Positions 1 through 10,054 of a stretch of 64,000 nucleotides of DNA are shown in pieces; the first letter of the stretch is position 1, and each line of letters opens with the position of its first letter. Source of the DNA: Isoperla grammatica (lineage: Eukaryota > Arthropoda > Insecta > Plecoptera > Perlodidae); contig OX246737.1 in assembly GCA_945910005.1 (NCBI GenBank), forward strand, positions 80,190,245-80,254,244, read 5' to 3'. The notes under the pieces were generated by a model, which searched no databases, was not told the origin of the DNA, and saw only the letters and a list, made by a program, of their open reading frames with translations. The position numbers and the translations under genes are program-made.

Positions 1-3000
1 TCTCGTTCTTTGGTTAGTATAGACAATAGGGACACTCTTTGCCTCGCGAGGGCATTGTTATTTCTAAAGCTCGCGCAGACGGAAACAAGGAACTATTTGA
101 TGCGCTTATAAGTAGACCCAACACTCTCCAAAAAGACAACGCTGTGCGTCTGTGTGAGGACGCTGGTGTTGACTTATCGGTTGGAGGTGGGCTTGAGCAC
201 ATCAGACAATTCCAACGTCACCTCACCGATTATACCATCACTGTGTTCACAGAGCGCAACGGCAGTGATGCTATGTTCAAGGGCGTGCCGAGCACATTAG
301 AAAACGCGCGTAAAAACATAGACTTGATTTTTCAAGAGGGCCACTACACCCCAATCACAAACGTAGCTCGTGCTTTTGGGTACCCATTTTACTGTGGACC
401 ATGTATGAAAGGGTATCACGTACAAATATCGCATAGATGTCCTGATGTATGCGGTAAATGTTGGGGTGTTGGTTGTCGTGAACCAAAAGACAAACAAGGC
501 CCGTTTAATGTAATTAAATGCGCAGATTGCAACGTGCAATTTAAAACTGACGATTGTTTTAGTAATCATTTGAAAACAATCTTTTCGAGAAACACAAAGT
601 CCATTTGCGACATTCAAAAAATTTGCCGCGATTGCAACGCGCCTTACAGAATTCACGGATTAAAAAATAATCACAAATGTGATGTGAAATTCTGTAGGAC
701 TTGCGCAAAAAATGTTCCAATTTCGAAAAATGTACGGCATCAATGTTACATGCCCACATCTAAAACTCCAAAAACAGAATCAAATATTCTCTTTATATTT
801 TTCGATCTCGAGTGCACGCAAACAAAAAGTTTAAATGGTAGGGTAGATTGTAAAGAACACGTACCCAACCTGTGCATTACCCAGCAAGCGTGCAAGGCGT
901 GCTTTGACATTGAAGCAGGACTCTGCTTTCAATGCGGGATTAGACAGCGTGAATTCAGCGGTGAGAATACTATTGCTGACTTTATCGAATTTGTCACCCT
1001 AAAGCGCACCGGTTTTAAAAAAGTTGTCATCATCGCCCACAATTTCAAAGGGTATGACGGACAATTTATCCTCAGATACATGGTTGAGGTAAAACAATGG
1101 ATGCCCTCGCTAATTATGAGGCAAAGGAGTATATTGTCTATACAAATCGAAGACTATCATTTTATTGACTCCCTAAATTTTTTACAAATGGGATTAGCAA
1201 AACTTCCCGGTGCGTGAGGCCTAACAGTTAAAGAGAAAGGCTACTTTCCCCACTTTTTTAATAAAGAAGAAAATGTTGATTATGTAGGGGCTATGCCCGA
1301 CGTGAGCTATTACGCCCCCGAAACAATGTCAGTCAGTGAGAGGGCCAAGTTCATGTTGTGGTACCAAGAGGAATGCGCCGGGCACCGCGTTGAAGGAACA
1401 TTTTTTGATTTCAAACAAGAAATTAGAAAATATTGCTCCAATGACGTCACGATTTTAAGACAAGCTTGTCTTAAATTTAGAAAGGATTTCATTGAAGCTA
1501 ACGGCGTAGACCCATTTGGCGAGTGCATTACAATTGCGAGCGCATGCATGTTGACTTTTAGACGGAAATACCTAAAGGAAGATACTATAGGTGTCATCCC
1601 TCCGGGTGGATATCGTTTAGCTGACAAACAATCTCACGCTGCGGTGATGTGGCTCGAGTGGGAGGCGCATCAATCAGGCGTAGCAATCACTCACGCTTAT
1701 AATGGTCGCGAAGTCGTTGTTCATGGAAAGCGAGTAGATGGGCATTACGTAGACGAAACAGGCGTGGATGTAATACTCGAATTCAATGGGTGCTTTTTCC
1801 ACGGATGTTTAGTCTGCTTCCCAAACCAGGATGACCGTATCTACTCACACTCCGATGAAACAATGGGCCAAAGGTATTACAACACTCTCTCAAAGCGATC
1901 CTATCTAGAACGTAAAGGCTGCCGAGTTATCAGCATGTGGGGGTGCGAGTTTGAAGAGTTAAAGAGGAACACGCCAGAGCTCGTCAACTTTTTAAAAACG
2001 CACCACCTTGCAAATGAAGCACCTTTATGTTTACGCGACGGATTTCACGGCGGCCGAACAAACTGCATACGTCTTTATTGTAAAGCCAATAATGATGTTG
2101 GCGAAGTTATACGGTATTTAGACGTGTGCAGTTTGTATCCTTGGTGCAATAAATATGGAAAGTATCCAGTCGAACATCCAATACTCTATATAGGGTTCAA
2201 GTGTGCCGAACTCATTGGATATGGTCCTGCATATGACTTGTACAGCGTTGAAGGGTTTGTAAAGTGTACTGTCCTCCCACCTCAAACGCTCTTTCACCAA
2301 CTGCTACCGACGAAAATGAACAAAAAGCTTATGTTTCTTCTTTGTCGTCGCTGTGCGGAGGAGGCGTCTCAGGTAGAATGCATGCACGAGCCCCATGAGC
2401 GTGAACTTACCGGTGTTTGGACTGCGGACGAGTTGCGCAAGGCTGTGGAGTTGGGATATCGCGTTACACGTGTGTACGAGATATACCAGTACAGTCGTGC
2501 AGTACGATCCGCTAACCAAAAGCGGTGGGGTTTACGCTCAATACATAAATGCATTTTTGAAAATAAAGCAAGAGGCCAGTGGCTGGCCTTCTTGCTGTAA
2601 GACAGATCAACTTAAAGATGAATATTTAAAGCAATTTTTTGAGCGCGAGCAGTGATGATTTCAGACATTTTTCCTAGGGGGGGCTGATAAAAATCTGGGG
2701 TGTTGCTAAATTAGTAACTCATTTTATGGCTCTTTTTTGACGCCGTGACAAAAGGCAGGGGCGGAGGGGGTTGCGGTCTTTGTTGATGCCATCCTTTTAG
2801 TTTTCGAATATGAGGTGATTCCTATTTTCCATTCTTACCTTTACCTAACATCGCTCAAATAAAAAAATAAAATGTTGGACCATTTATGTAGATGAGTTTT
2901 TCGTGGAAATCGATTTATTTCCAAGTCCTATATGAGGAGGAAAAATATACCTCATTTTCTTGTATTTTGCATTTTTTTTTTTTTGCAAATTTACATTACT

Positions 3001-3888
3001 TCATGTGATTTTTTAAATCTGCTAGGGGGGGGGGGGGGGGGCATTTACAACTGCCGGGGGGGGCTCAGCCCCCCCCGGGATATGCCTGAAATCATCACTG
3101 AGCGCGAGGGTATAGCCTTAAACAAAGACGACATACGCGTTAATAAGAATTTACGGGCAGTGGGGAAGAACTGTCTAAATTATCTATGAGGACGTATGGG
3201 TATGAGTGAGAATCTGACTCGTACGGAACTTGTGTCCACCTACAACCAACTTGCAAACATGCTAACAAGTCCAACTATCAAGGTTCATTCATGTTTACCG
3301 GTCAGTGAAAACCTCATGTACGTCGCGTACGAAAGTCGCGAAGAGTGTTTGAAACCCTCGCCAAACACCAGCGTGGCACATGCAGCTCTCACCACTTCAC
3401 ACGCTCGCTTGAAGCTCTATTCATACTTAGAAGCGTTGGGTCGAAGAGTGCTTTATTTTGACACTGATAGCGTCATCTTCACCCAACTACCAGGCGAGTG
3501 GTGTCCTCCAACAGGTGATTACCTAGGAGAAATGACCGATGAAATGACAGAGTATGGAGAGGGTGCATACATTGACACGTTTGTTAGTGGTGGCCCCAAA
3601 TCGTACGCCCTCAGCATACGTAAACCCGACGGTGGTAATACATACATCTGTAAATGTAAAGGGCTCACAGCAAATTTCGGAAACAGGGAGCAACTAAATT
3701 TTGATGTATTAAAGTCTATGGTTGTGAATAATGCCCCTCCAAACATAATTGAATATCCTAATAAAATATTCAGGACAAGCTTCTGCCAAGTTGCTAGTAG
3801 AGCAGAGAGCCAAGTCTATCGTACCAACGTCACCAAACGCAGACGTGTAGGTGATTTTGACACTGTCCCATTTGGATACAAAGAATAG
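1..3888 (+). pseudogene. POLB: Polinton protein-primed DNA polymerase B, broken, 5' end outside window
   Basis: This would be the replicative polymerase of a Polinton, a family B enzyme with 3'-5' exonuclease activity. A Cys-rich N-terminal region (about 380-770) comes first. Exonuclease motifs follow: DLE near 803, NFKGYD near 1042 and YCSND near 1430. Polymerase motif A is DxxSLYP near 2121, motif B remnant KNCLN lies just before 3187, and motif C DTDS is near 3460. Coding enters from the left edge in another frame and shifts near 55. In-frame TGA codons sit at 1215-1217 and 3187-3189, the second where Polinton polymerases usually have Trp. Another frameshift lies near 2490-2510. A 451-bp hAT MITE interrupts it at 2650-3100. 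The end at 3888 looks native. The family assignment is secure; the gene is clearly non-functional. Confidence 0.93.
2650..3100. mobile_element. hAT-type MITE inserted in polymerase gene
   Basis: The ends form an inverted repeat (CAGTGATGATTTCAG at the left, its complement at the right). They are flanked by a perfect 8-bp direct repeat AGCGCGAG at 2642-2649 and 3101-3108. CAGTG ends with 8-bp duplications are the hAT signature. The element is 451 bp, so element plus one duplication is 459 bp, a multiple of three, and polymerase coding has the same phase on both sides. A run of 18 G precedes a short C run inside the right half. No transposase is encoded. Confidence 0.93.
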
Positions 3889-4060
3889 GCCTTTCAACTT
3901 CACTCTCAAACTCAAAGCTCGTTATAGACGGGCGATAATGAACTTTGGGCGTGAGAGCAACAAATAGGCAATACTGTCGCAAATATAACTGAACACAATG
4001 TCGACCTCTCCCCCCTATCACGGTGAACGCTATGACTGATCAAATTGTATAATATTGTAA
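3889..4060. other. Intergenic sequence, nothing recognised
   Basis: This is a short non-coding stretch after the polymerase stop and before the tandem repeats. No gene, inverted repeat or promoter could be supported. Confidence 0.5.
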
Positions 4061-4498
4061 AATATTGTTTTGTATTGTAAATATATGTTTTAGTTTAAAA
4101 TAAGTGAGTACACATTAAGATTAATTATGTATGGGATCTACGATGTAAGCGATATCTAAGTCGCAATATAAAAATTAATGTCTACTTAAATGTTCATGTC
4201 AAATAAAATATTGTTTTGTATTGTAAATATATGTTTTAGTTTAAAATAAATGAGTACACATTAAGATTAATTATGTATGGGATCTACGATGTAAGCGATA
4301 TCTAAGTCGCAATATAAAAATTAATGTCTACTTAAATGTTCATGTCAAATAAAATATTGTTTTGTATTGTAAATATATGTTTTAGTTTAAAATAAATGAG
4401 TACACATTAAGATTAATTATGTATGGGATCTACGATGTAAGCGATATCTAAGTCGCAATATAAAAATTAATGTCTACTTAAATGTTCATATCAAATTG
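4061..4498. repeat. 146-bp tandem repeat, three copies
   Basis: Three near-identical AT-rich units start at about 4061, 4207 and 4353. Each contains GGGATCTACGATGTAAGCG and the palindrome-like GCGATATC. Copies differ at only a few bases, which suggests recent amplification or homogenisation. They sit in the spacer between the convergent polymerase gene and the minus-strand morphogenesis block, and are non-coding. Confidence 0.93.
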
Positions 4499-4499
4499 T

Positions 4500-4925
4500 T
4501 TAATTATAATTACATTTTTAGCTAGAAAATAAAAAAGTCTACGTGTTATTTGTACCCACTCCTAAAACATTCACCACCACTTCTTGTATTGCAAATAATA
4601 AAATATACTGCAAATGCCTACGAGTTACTTTGAACCCACTCCTAAGGTCCCACTGCACATACCGGGTACTTAAAGAGGGATTCTTTTGATATATATGTAT
4701 GCGACCTATGTTTATATTATATTTATGGTGTGAGTGATATAAAAATGTTAAATAAATACATTTAGCTAGAAAAAAAAGAAAAAAAAAGCCTATATGTTAT
4801 TTGTACCCACTCCTAAATCATTCATCATCCTATCATCTATTGCAAATAATAGAATATACGACAAACGCCCACGTGTTATCTGCACCCACTCCTATAAGGT
4901 CCCACTGCACATACTAAAAGGTTTA
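4500..4925. repeat. Diverged direct duplication of about 250 bp
   Basis: The block 4518-4670 is repeated in diverged form at 4760-4920. Both copies contain a TTTGTACCCACTCCTAA-like line, then TATTGCAAATAAT, then a second CACCCACTCCTA line followed by GGTCCCACTGCACATAC. It is non-coding and AT-rich. Confidence 0.75.
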
Positions 4926-5079
4926 TTTTGAAAAAAAAAAACAAAGAAGAAAATACGGGACAGTCCATTTCTTAAAATATTTACAAGAAGAGAAGTGCCA
5001 TTACTATCTCCGAACAAACTAAGCAAAACCAAAAAATGTGGTGACAAATTAAGGATAGGGGAAAAAGAGCAAGACAATA

Positions 5080-5625
5080 TTCAAATCATTTTTATTTTAT
5101 TCTTCTACGTTTTAAATTCACATTTATATCAAACTAATTCCAAAACATTTGAGAGCTAAACCATTAACTTAAAAATACACTTGATATAATATCCACACAA
5201 TATTATTTTTATTCTATTCTACGTTTTTTTTTTATTCGCATTTTTATCAAACTAAATTCCAAAACATTTCAGAGAAACATAGGAATATTAACTTAAAAAT
5301 ATCATGTAATGCACTTGATAAAATAATCACGCAGTATAATTATTATTGTTATTTCTTTTTAAATTCACATTTATATCATAAATGAAACATATTTTTACCA
5401 AAATATAATTCCAAAACATAGGAATATTAACTTAAAAATATCACGTAATACACTTGATAAAATAACCACACAATATTATTATTATTATTTTTATTCTTCT
5501 ACGTTTTAAATTCACATTAATATCATAAATAAAATTCCAAAACATTTAAAAGAAATATAGGAATATTAACTTAAAAATATAATGTAATACACTTGGTATA
5601 ATAACCACACAATATTTAATATAAG
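5080..5625. repeat. Degenerate tandem repeat of about 137 bp, roughly four copies
   Basis: Four imperfect copies are marked by CCACACAATATTA-like words near 5192, 5327, 5466 and 5604. TTCTACGTTTTAAATTCACA and AATTCCAAAACATTT recur in most units. The array ends just past the stop codon of the first minus-strand gene, so that gene's 3' end runs into repeat DNA. It is non-coding. Confidence 0.8.
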
Positions 5626-5662
5626 GAGAACTTTAGTGACAACTTCAACCAAGTGTTTGAAT

Positions 5663-6010
5663 CTAGTATTTACGAAATTTCTTGCTTTCACCACCAGGCG
5701 CGTAAGCACAATTTTCGTCGTCCTCACAGTAATCTTCCAACACATTTGTTTTATCAAGTTCCGGTAAACAATACTGAGACTGAGACGCAATCCACATTCG
5801 TGCAACGTCCTTTACAATATAGTCATTTCCCACACACGCCATTTCCAAAAGAAATCTTTTTATGTTAAAACCTCGTTCCATGTTTTCGAAGTAACAACTA
5901 TCATTGGAGTCATATTTGAACACCGCGCTGATTGCCATTTGGGCCCGATTGCCAATGTTCTCTTCCTGGAGCTGTGGTAGTTTAACACATCGTTGTTTCA
6001 AGCCTGCCAT
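5663..6010 (-). CDS. Uncharacterised Polinton protein, 115 aa
   Basis: I do not recognise the family. This intact frame lies last in the minus-strand block, 51 bases after the stop of the PC4-like gene, in the same orientation and with similar base composition. It has an acidic patch (EDYCEDDEN) near the C terminus and a basic tail (SKKFRKY). Six Cys residues are scattered without an obvious zinc pattern. There is no signal peptide or membrane segment. The ATG at 6010 is the first in frame. Being uninterrupted in a decayed element may simply reflect its small size. Confidence 0.6.
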   Translation of the reverse strand: MAGLKQRCVKLPQLQEENIGNRAQMAISAVFKYDSNDSCYFENMERGFNIKRFLLEMACVGNDYIVKDVARMWIASQSQYCLPELDKTNVLEDYCEDDENCAYAPGGESKKFRKY

Positions 6011-6061
6011 CGCTTCACGTAGTTTACAATGGTAGAAGTTCTGTATCGCGGGGGCCCACTC

Positions 6062-6532
6062 CTAACGCTCCTTAATGGCCGTGTTGACACAACAAAACAC
6101 TTCCTTTAACCCGATCCACGATTGAGGGCCTAAGTACACACGCCTTGTTCTACCTCCAGCGTCGATCTTCTCTTCGAGAACGAGTGACATTGTACCGCGA
6201 AATGCAGTTCGAATAAGCGTTATCCTGGCACTGAGATTGAGCACCTCGTCAGGATCCGAAATGTCCCATATACAGAAGAATTGGCTGTTGTGGTCGATTT
6301 CTTCGGTAGACTTTTCCCACTCCAACGGTGTAAGAGTCACGCCTATTTCGCCACTCTTAGAAATGGTTACGCACAGTTCTAAATGTTTTTCACTTGCGTA
6401 CCCGATTGATATTTGTTTCGTACGGCTCGCGTTCACGAAATAAGTAACGTCCAACACGTTTGAGAACAGTCGAGGACGCCAAGAATCCTCGATTGCGCGG
6501 CTGGATCGCGGAGTGTCGACCAAATTAGACAT
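6062..6532 (-). CDS. Polinton protein with PC4-like ssDNA-binding pattern
   Basis: The frame can be read from 6652, but ATG 6532 (MSNLVDTPRSS) is the likelier start because the upstream segment looks like leader sequence; this gives 156 aa. The middle part (KQISIGYASEKHLELCVTI, a short gap, then GVTLTPLEWEKS) follows the strand order of the PC4/Sub1 fold: beta strands, then Gly-[IV]-x-Leu and a Trp-containing helix. PC4-family proteins bind single-stranded DNA and act in replication or transcription, roles suited to a protein-primed replicon. The assignment rests on pattern only. The gene lies between the protease (upstream) and the 115-aa unknown. Confidence 0.55.
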   Translation of the reverse strand: MSNLVDTPRSSRAIEDSWRPRLFSNVLDVTYFVNASRTKQISIGYASEKHLELCVTISKSGEIGVTLTPLEWEKSTEEIDHNSQFFCIWDISDPDEVLNLSARITLIRTAFRGTMSLVLEEKIDAGGRTRRVYLGPQSWIGLKEVFCCVNTAIKER

Positions 6533-6683
6533 GATGATGATGACTCGGTTTAGCAGGTATATCTCGATGCACTCACACTTCCGGACAACTGTCGGATGTT
6601 GCGCCACGCGCCTTTTTATGGGAGTTGACAGGCTCCTCCCACATCCCGGCACGCTTACGGCTGAGGGGGATTGGGTAGCACAG

Positions 6684-7202
6684 CTAAATGCGTGGGAGAC
6701 ACTTTTGACCGCTGCAATACTTTCCTCTGTTTGTTTGAAAATTATTAGATCCGAATATTCTGGTAAACTGTTGCTTTACGAACCTGTCATTAGCGCTCGA
6801 GTCTTTTAAACCTTTAAAATGGTAAAGGAAGTCTTGAAGTTGAAGACTGCGAGCTCTGTGCACGAGGTAGAGCACGCAGTATTCTCCACAAACGTCAGAA
6901 TCAAACCCTTGTAGCGGCGTGGTATTGTAAGTCCAACTGCTACATCGCCGTTCAAGAAATTCATAATGCGCACAGACAATTGGAGGTAAACCGTAACTAT
7001 CAAAAAATTCTCCCCGCCCTGTTGAGTCAATAAAAACTGCTACCCAATGTGATCCGGGTTTACTTCGAGGGTCCGTATTGATCACTAATGCTGCCGGTTT
7101 TTGCACAACATTTGGTAGTCCATCTGATGCAAACGTCCCTCGAAACAAGTGCACTGCATATTTGTCTCGCAACAAAGCTTCTTCTATATCGACAGAATAC
7201 AT
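6684..7202 (-). CDS. PRO: Adenain-like maturation cysteine protease
   Basis: This is the Polinton protease of the adenovirus-protease/Ulp1 fold, expected to cleave capsid precursors during particle maturation. The catalytic pattern is visible: His52 in GSHW, an acidic partner Asp68 in FFDSYG, Gln98 (oxyanion hole) and nucleophile Cys105 in CGEYC. Gln and Cys are seven residues apart, as in adenain. Its 172 aa is normal or slightly short for the family. ATG 7202 is the first in frame. The C-terminal tail after about residue 150 (rich in Asn, Cys and Lys) has no clear counterpart. No lesion is seen, so this is one of the better preserved genes here. Confidence 0.9.
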   Translation of the reverse strand: MYSVDIEEALLRDKYAVHLFRGTFASDGLPNVVQKPAALVINTDPRSKPGSHWVAVFIDSTGRGEFFDSYGLPPIVCAHYEFLERRCSSWTYNTTPLQGFDSDVCGEYCVLYLVHRARSLQLQDFLYHFKGLKDSSANDRFVKQQFTRIFGSNNFQTNRGKYCSGQKCLPRI

Positions 7203-7272
7203 ACTTTAAACTCACGTATTCACCCTTTGAAGGTTGTGGAACGTTTAACTTTAGTCCGACGAGTTGAACTTA

Positions 7273-8082
7273 TTAATGGATACCGCACACGTCAACCCCC
7301 AGGCCCCGATCTTGCAGGGTAATTAGCGGACAGCATGGGCTCAGACGAGCGTGCTCTGTGTGCGGTGAATTGGTGACACGCCACTTGTGAATTGCTAGAG
7401 GGCAAAAAGCGCACTCGTACTTTGAGTAGTAAAGTCCAGCGTCCACCAGTTCACGTGGGTTGAGATGTGGAATATCAAACGTAACAAATGTCTTTAACTG
7501 TGCCTCTCGTAGCGTGAGGTCGGTCACGTCGCGGTTTCGGACACACCACTGAGACAGGCGTAGCGCGTTTCTGATTGCGCACGGACGAGTACCATCGGCG
7601 TGATTTGACGTTAGACAGGCACCCTCAAATTCTAATTCTTTTAGTTCTTTTAAAGCCGGACACCCCATTGTTTCTAAGTCGATAACCCCCCGTTTTAATA
7701 TTTTCATGAGGAAAGCAGCTTTCTCACGACCCTTAGTGAATAGAATTTGAAATTGCTCTGTGTAGCACTCCAAAGTTTTATTTAAATCTTCGTATTCAAC
7801 GTCGCCTTCGTCCCACTGCAGCCCGTGATAAGCCGCCGACAGCCAGTGGTTAACTTTCTTCTTGCTAGCGTCAAGTACCACTTCACTGTACGGCCGCTTA
7901 ATAACCCAAAGTTGTTGACAAATCAAAAAATTGTCCACTACCGCCAACTCTTTCACAATGAATTCGTTTGCGTTGTCGTAAAAACCCTGAAACTCAACTA
8001 CCGCACTTTTCTTCATGGTGGCGCCGGCTGGGATAGTCGACCGGTACGCGGAGAACAACTGAATGTCACCATGATTCTTCAC
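7273..8082 (-). CDS. Polinton fusion protein: conserved N-domain plus C-terminal BIR-like zinc domain
   Basis: The protein has 269 aa and no lesion. Residues about 25-190 match the layout of a family common in Polintons and other mobile DNA: VVEFQGFYDNANEFIVKEL near the start, then LFTKGREKA and a GCP motif. A nuclease-like (RNase H-type) fold is possible but unproven. The C terminus carries the spacing Cys224-x2-Cys227-x16-His244-x6-Cys251, with the preceding LVDAGLYYS and an internal Trp, which is the BIR (baculoviral IAP repeat) consensus. BIR domains bind caspases or IAP antagonists in animals and baculoviruses, so interference with host cell death is a reasonable inference. The gene starts 21 bases after the capsid gene stop, in a compact operon-like array. 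Confidence 0.8.
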   Translation of the reverse strand: MKNHGDIQLFSAYRSTIPAGATMKKSAVVEFQGFYDNANEFIVKELAVVDNFLICQQLWVIKRPYSEVVLDASKKKVNHWLSAAYHGLQWDEGDVEYEDLNKTLECYTEQFQILFTKGREKAAFLMKILKRGVIDLETMGCPALKELKELEFEGACLTSNHADGTRPCAIRNALRLSQWCVRNRDVTDLTLREAQLKTFVTFDIPHLNPRELVDAGLYYSKYECAFCPLAIHKWRVTNSPHTEHARLSPCCPLITLQDRGLGVDVCGIH

Positions 8083-8103
8083 CTTTTTATAGGAGCGCGT
8101 CCC

Positions 8104-9603
8104 TTAGTTGCTGTGGTCCACCACCACGTTGCGCGCGTGGTCGATTTCAATCATGCTGTCAAATTCGGCATACAACACACAGTTTATTGGTTCACTTAAA
8201 GCAGCTGCAAAACGTACTTCAAGGCGCAAATTGCCATTTTGTTGCGGACTCCAGTGACTCATATGAGCAGCCTGATCGGGTGAAAGGTCAAACGCCATTA
8301 ACGTATACCCGTTTGGATAGTCTTCGCGGGAAATATAATTTCCTTCATCTTGATGATGTATACCCGTGCCTGAAAAGAGAGTGTGGTACTCGCGAGCATA
8401 CAGACCTGCAGTGAAATCAGGCTGTAGCGGCTTTGAAGGTATTTGGTTACCGTCAACATAGAGACACAGAAAATTGATGCCGTAATTCTTAAAATTGAAT
8501 GGGTTTTTCTTCAAGTCTCCATTAAATGCAACGTTTGAGACAAACCCGACAATGACTCTCTTAGGCAGCTGTCCAAGATAAATATTATCAATACTTTTGC
8601 TCTGTAGACCTTTAGCTATGGTGAATGATTTTACATCCACGCGCGCAATGGGATACTTTGCAGCAGCTTTCATAAGTGCACGTTCATGTCCAAGAAGAAC
8701 TGAGGGCGATATGCGTACTTTGCGCACAACCAAGGTGGCGTCTTGAATTAGCGTCTTCAAATGATCTTCCACTTGAGACATAAGGTGGAATGTTTCCCGC
8801 GTTCGGACGAGTTTAACTTTCAATTCAACACCGTTTAATAAATATCGGGGTTGGTTAAAGAGGTCACAATGTAGATTACCAATTAAATCAACAATTTTAC
8901 TGCTAGCTGTGTACGCCATTCGCTTGTTAAGTCCGTCATTGTCTGCAAAATCGTCCATCTTGCCAGCCGTGTCCTTGTAAAGGCTGGTCCATACAAATTT
9001 TTTAAGCATAAGATTTAAGGTTTTAAGACGTTGTTGCCAAGAACAACAATGAAAACAATGTCTTAAAACTAAAACTTTGTGTGAACGCCAGTACGTGTTT
9101 CCTATGATCCAACTTTACGACTACGCGTTAAACCTTAAATCTTATGCTTACAAAATCTGTGTGGACCAGCCCTAATACAAAGCGTTTGTCAGGTGAGTTG
9201 ATTTTGCGGCCTCGTCATAGTTGAGAAGAGTTTCTAAATATGCTCTATACGCATACGCATTTGAGGGAGGTGAAACGAGTTTCTGATTTAAATAAATGTC
9301 CACTTGCTGGATCAATGAGTGTAAATAGTAATTTACAGGCCCCGTTTTTACACCTTCAGGTAAATTGGTTTTATCCGATTTTACAGTTCTAACATTAAGT
9401 ATAAGCATGGTGCGCGCAAGGTCGATATACTCATCGCCATGTCCAGAAACGACGAACTCTATCGCACCGTCATCACTAAGAGGTGCAATCGGCTTAACAT
9501 GCACCTCGTGACCGCCTAAAGTACTCATTTGCACTACCGGACCTGCAAACACGTCCAACTCTGATTTGGTGCACTCGCACGAGTTGGAATAGAGAAACGC
9601 CAT
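8104..9603 (-). pseudogene. MCP: Polinton major capsid protein (double jelly-roll), split by a MITE
   Basis: The N-terminal 143 residues (9603-9172) and the C-terminal part (below 8978) are two halves of one capsid gene. The first half has the usual start of the Polinton capsid protein (Cys-rich opening, then IEFVVSGHGDEYIDL). The second half has VIVGFVSNVAFNG and FLCLYVDGNQIPS, which are second jelly-roll features. A 192-bp insert (8981-9172) with a 3-bp duplication separates them. Insert plus duplication is 195 bp, so both halves keep one frame, and no other lesion is seen. The ungapped length is about 434 codons. The insert brings in a TAG (9172-9174), which would truncate the protein unless the insert were spliced or excised. 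Its neighbours are the core-like gene, 2 bases upstream, and the BIR gene. Confidence 0.9.
8981..9172. mobile_element. Harbinger-type MITE inserted in capsid gene
   Basis: This 192-bp element has imperfect inverted ends of about 45 bp. The left end reads AGGCTGGTCCATACAAATTT, and the right end is GGGCTGGTCCACACAGATTT on the complement. AAGCATAAGATTTAAGGTTT is shared deeper in both arms. It is flanked by the 3-bp repeat TAA at 8978-8980 and 9173-9175 (TTA in the gene's sense). A TTA/TAA duplication with GGG-type ends fits PIF/Harbinger. No coding sequence is present. Confidence 0.88.
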
Positions 9604-9605
9604 TA

Positions 9606-10052
9606 TTAGGAAAATATATCGGCAACTTGATTCTTAACAACTCTCTTCGTCTTCTTCAGTAAAGACGTCTTTCTTCGCCGAGTAACTATCGCAGAATGAG
9701 TCATACGGGCTTTTTTCGTACGTTTAAGACCTGAACCGGCAAGCAGCTTAATTTTATCTTCAGCTTTTCGTTTTAAGCTCCCACCAGCCTCGGCCACACG
9801 CTCTTTGAAAGCTTGCTTAAAAGGTCTATTTTGAGCGACATCACCAAGAAGGCTCACTCCCGTATTTAGCGCCTGCCGTCCTATAGCGCGCGTGCCGCTT
9901 CTAATCAACGGCATGACAGATCTAAAAAGCCCTCCTAGAAATGAGCCAATGCCGTGCCCTTTTTGAAAGCTAGACCCTCTGAAAACGTTTATTCCATTTC
10001 CCGCCTGTTCCACGTAGTACTTGACATACGGATCGTCTGAATACTTCGTCAT
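9606..10052 (-). CDS. Small basic core/minor protein, adenovirus pVI/pX-like in character
   Basis: This 148-aa, very basic protein stops 2 bases before the capsid start and begins 2 bases after the penton stop. Residues 35-75 form a Gly-rich, potentially amphipathic segment (GIGSFLGGLFRSVMPLIRSG). The C-terminal half is Lys/Arg-rich (SLKRKAEDK, RTKKARM, RRRKTSLLKKTKR), as expected for a DNA-condensing or membrane-active virion protein. Adenovirus-type minor core proteins share this plan, but I see no alignable motif that proves homology. ATG 10052 is the first in frame. It is intact. Confidence 0.7.
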   Translation of the reverse strand: MTKYSDDPYVKYYVEQAGNGINVFRGSSFQKGHGIGSFLGGLFRSVMPLIRSGTRAIGRQALNTGVSLLGDVAQNRPFKQAFKERVAEAGGSLKRKAEDKIKLLAGSGLKRTKKARMTHSAIVTRRRKTSLLKKTKRVVKNQVADIFS

Positions 10053-10054
10053 AC

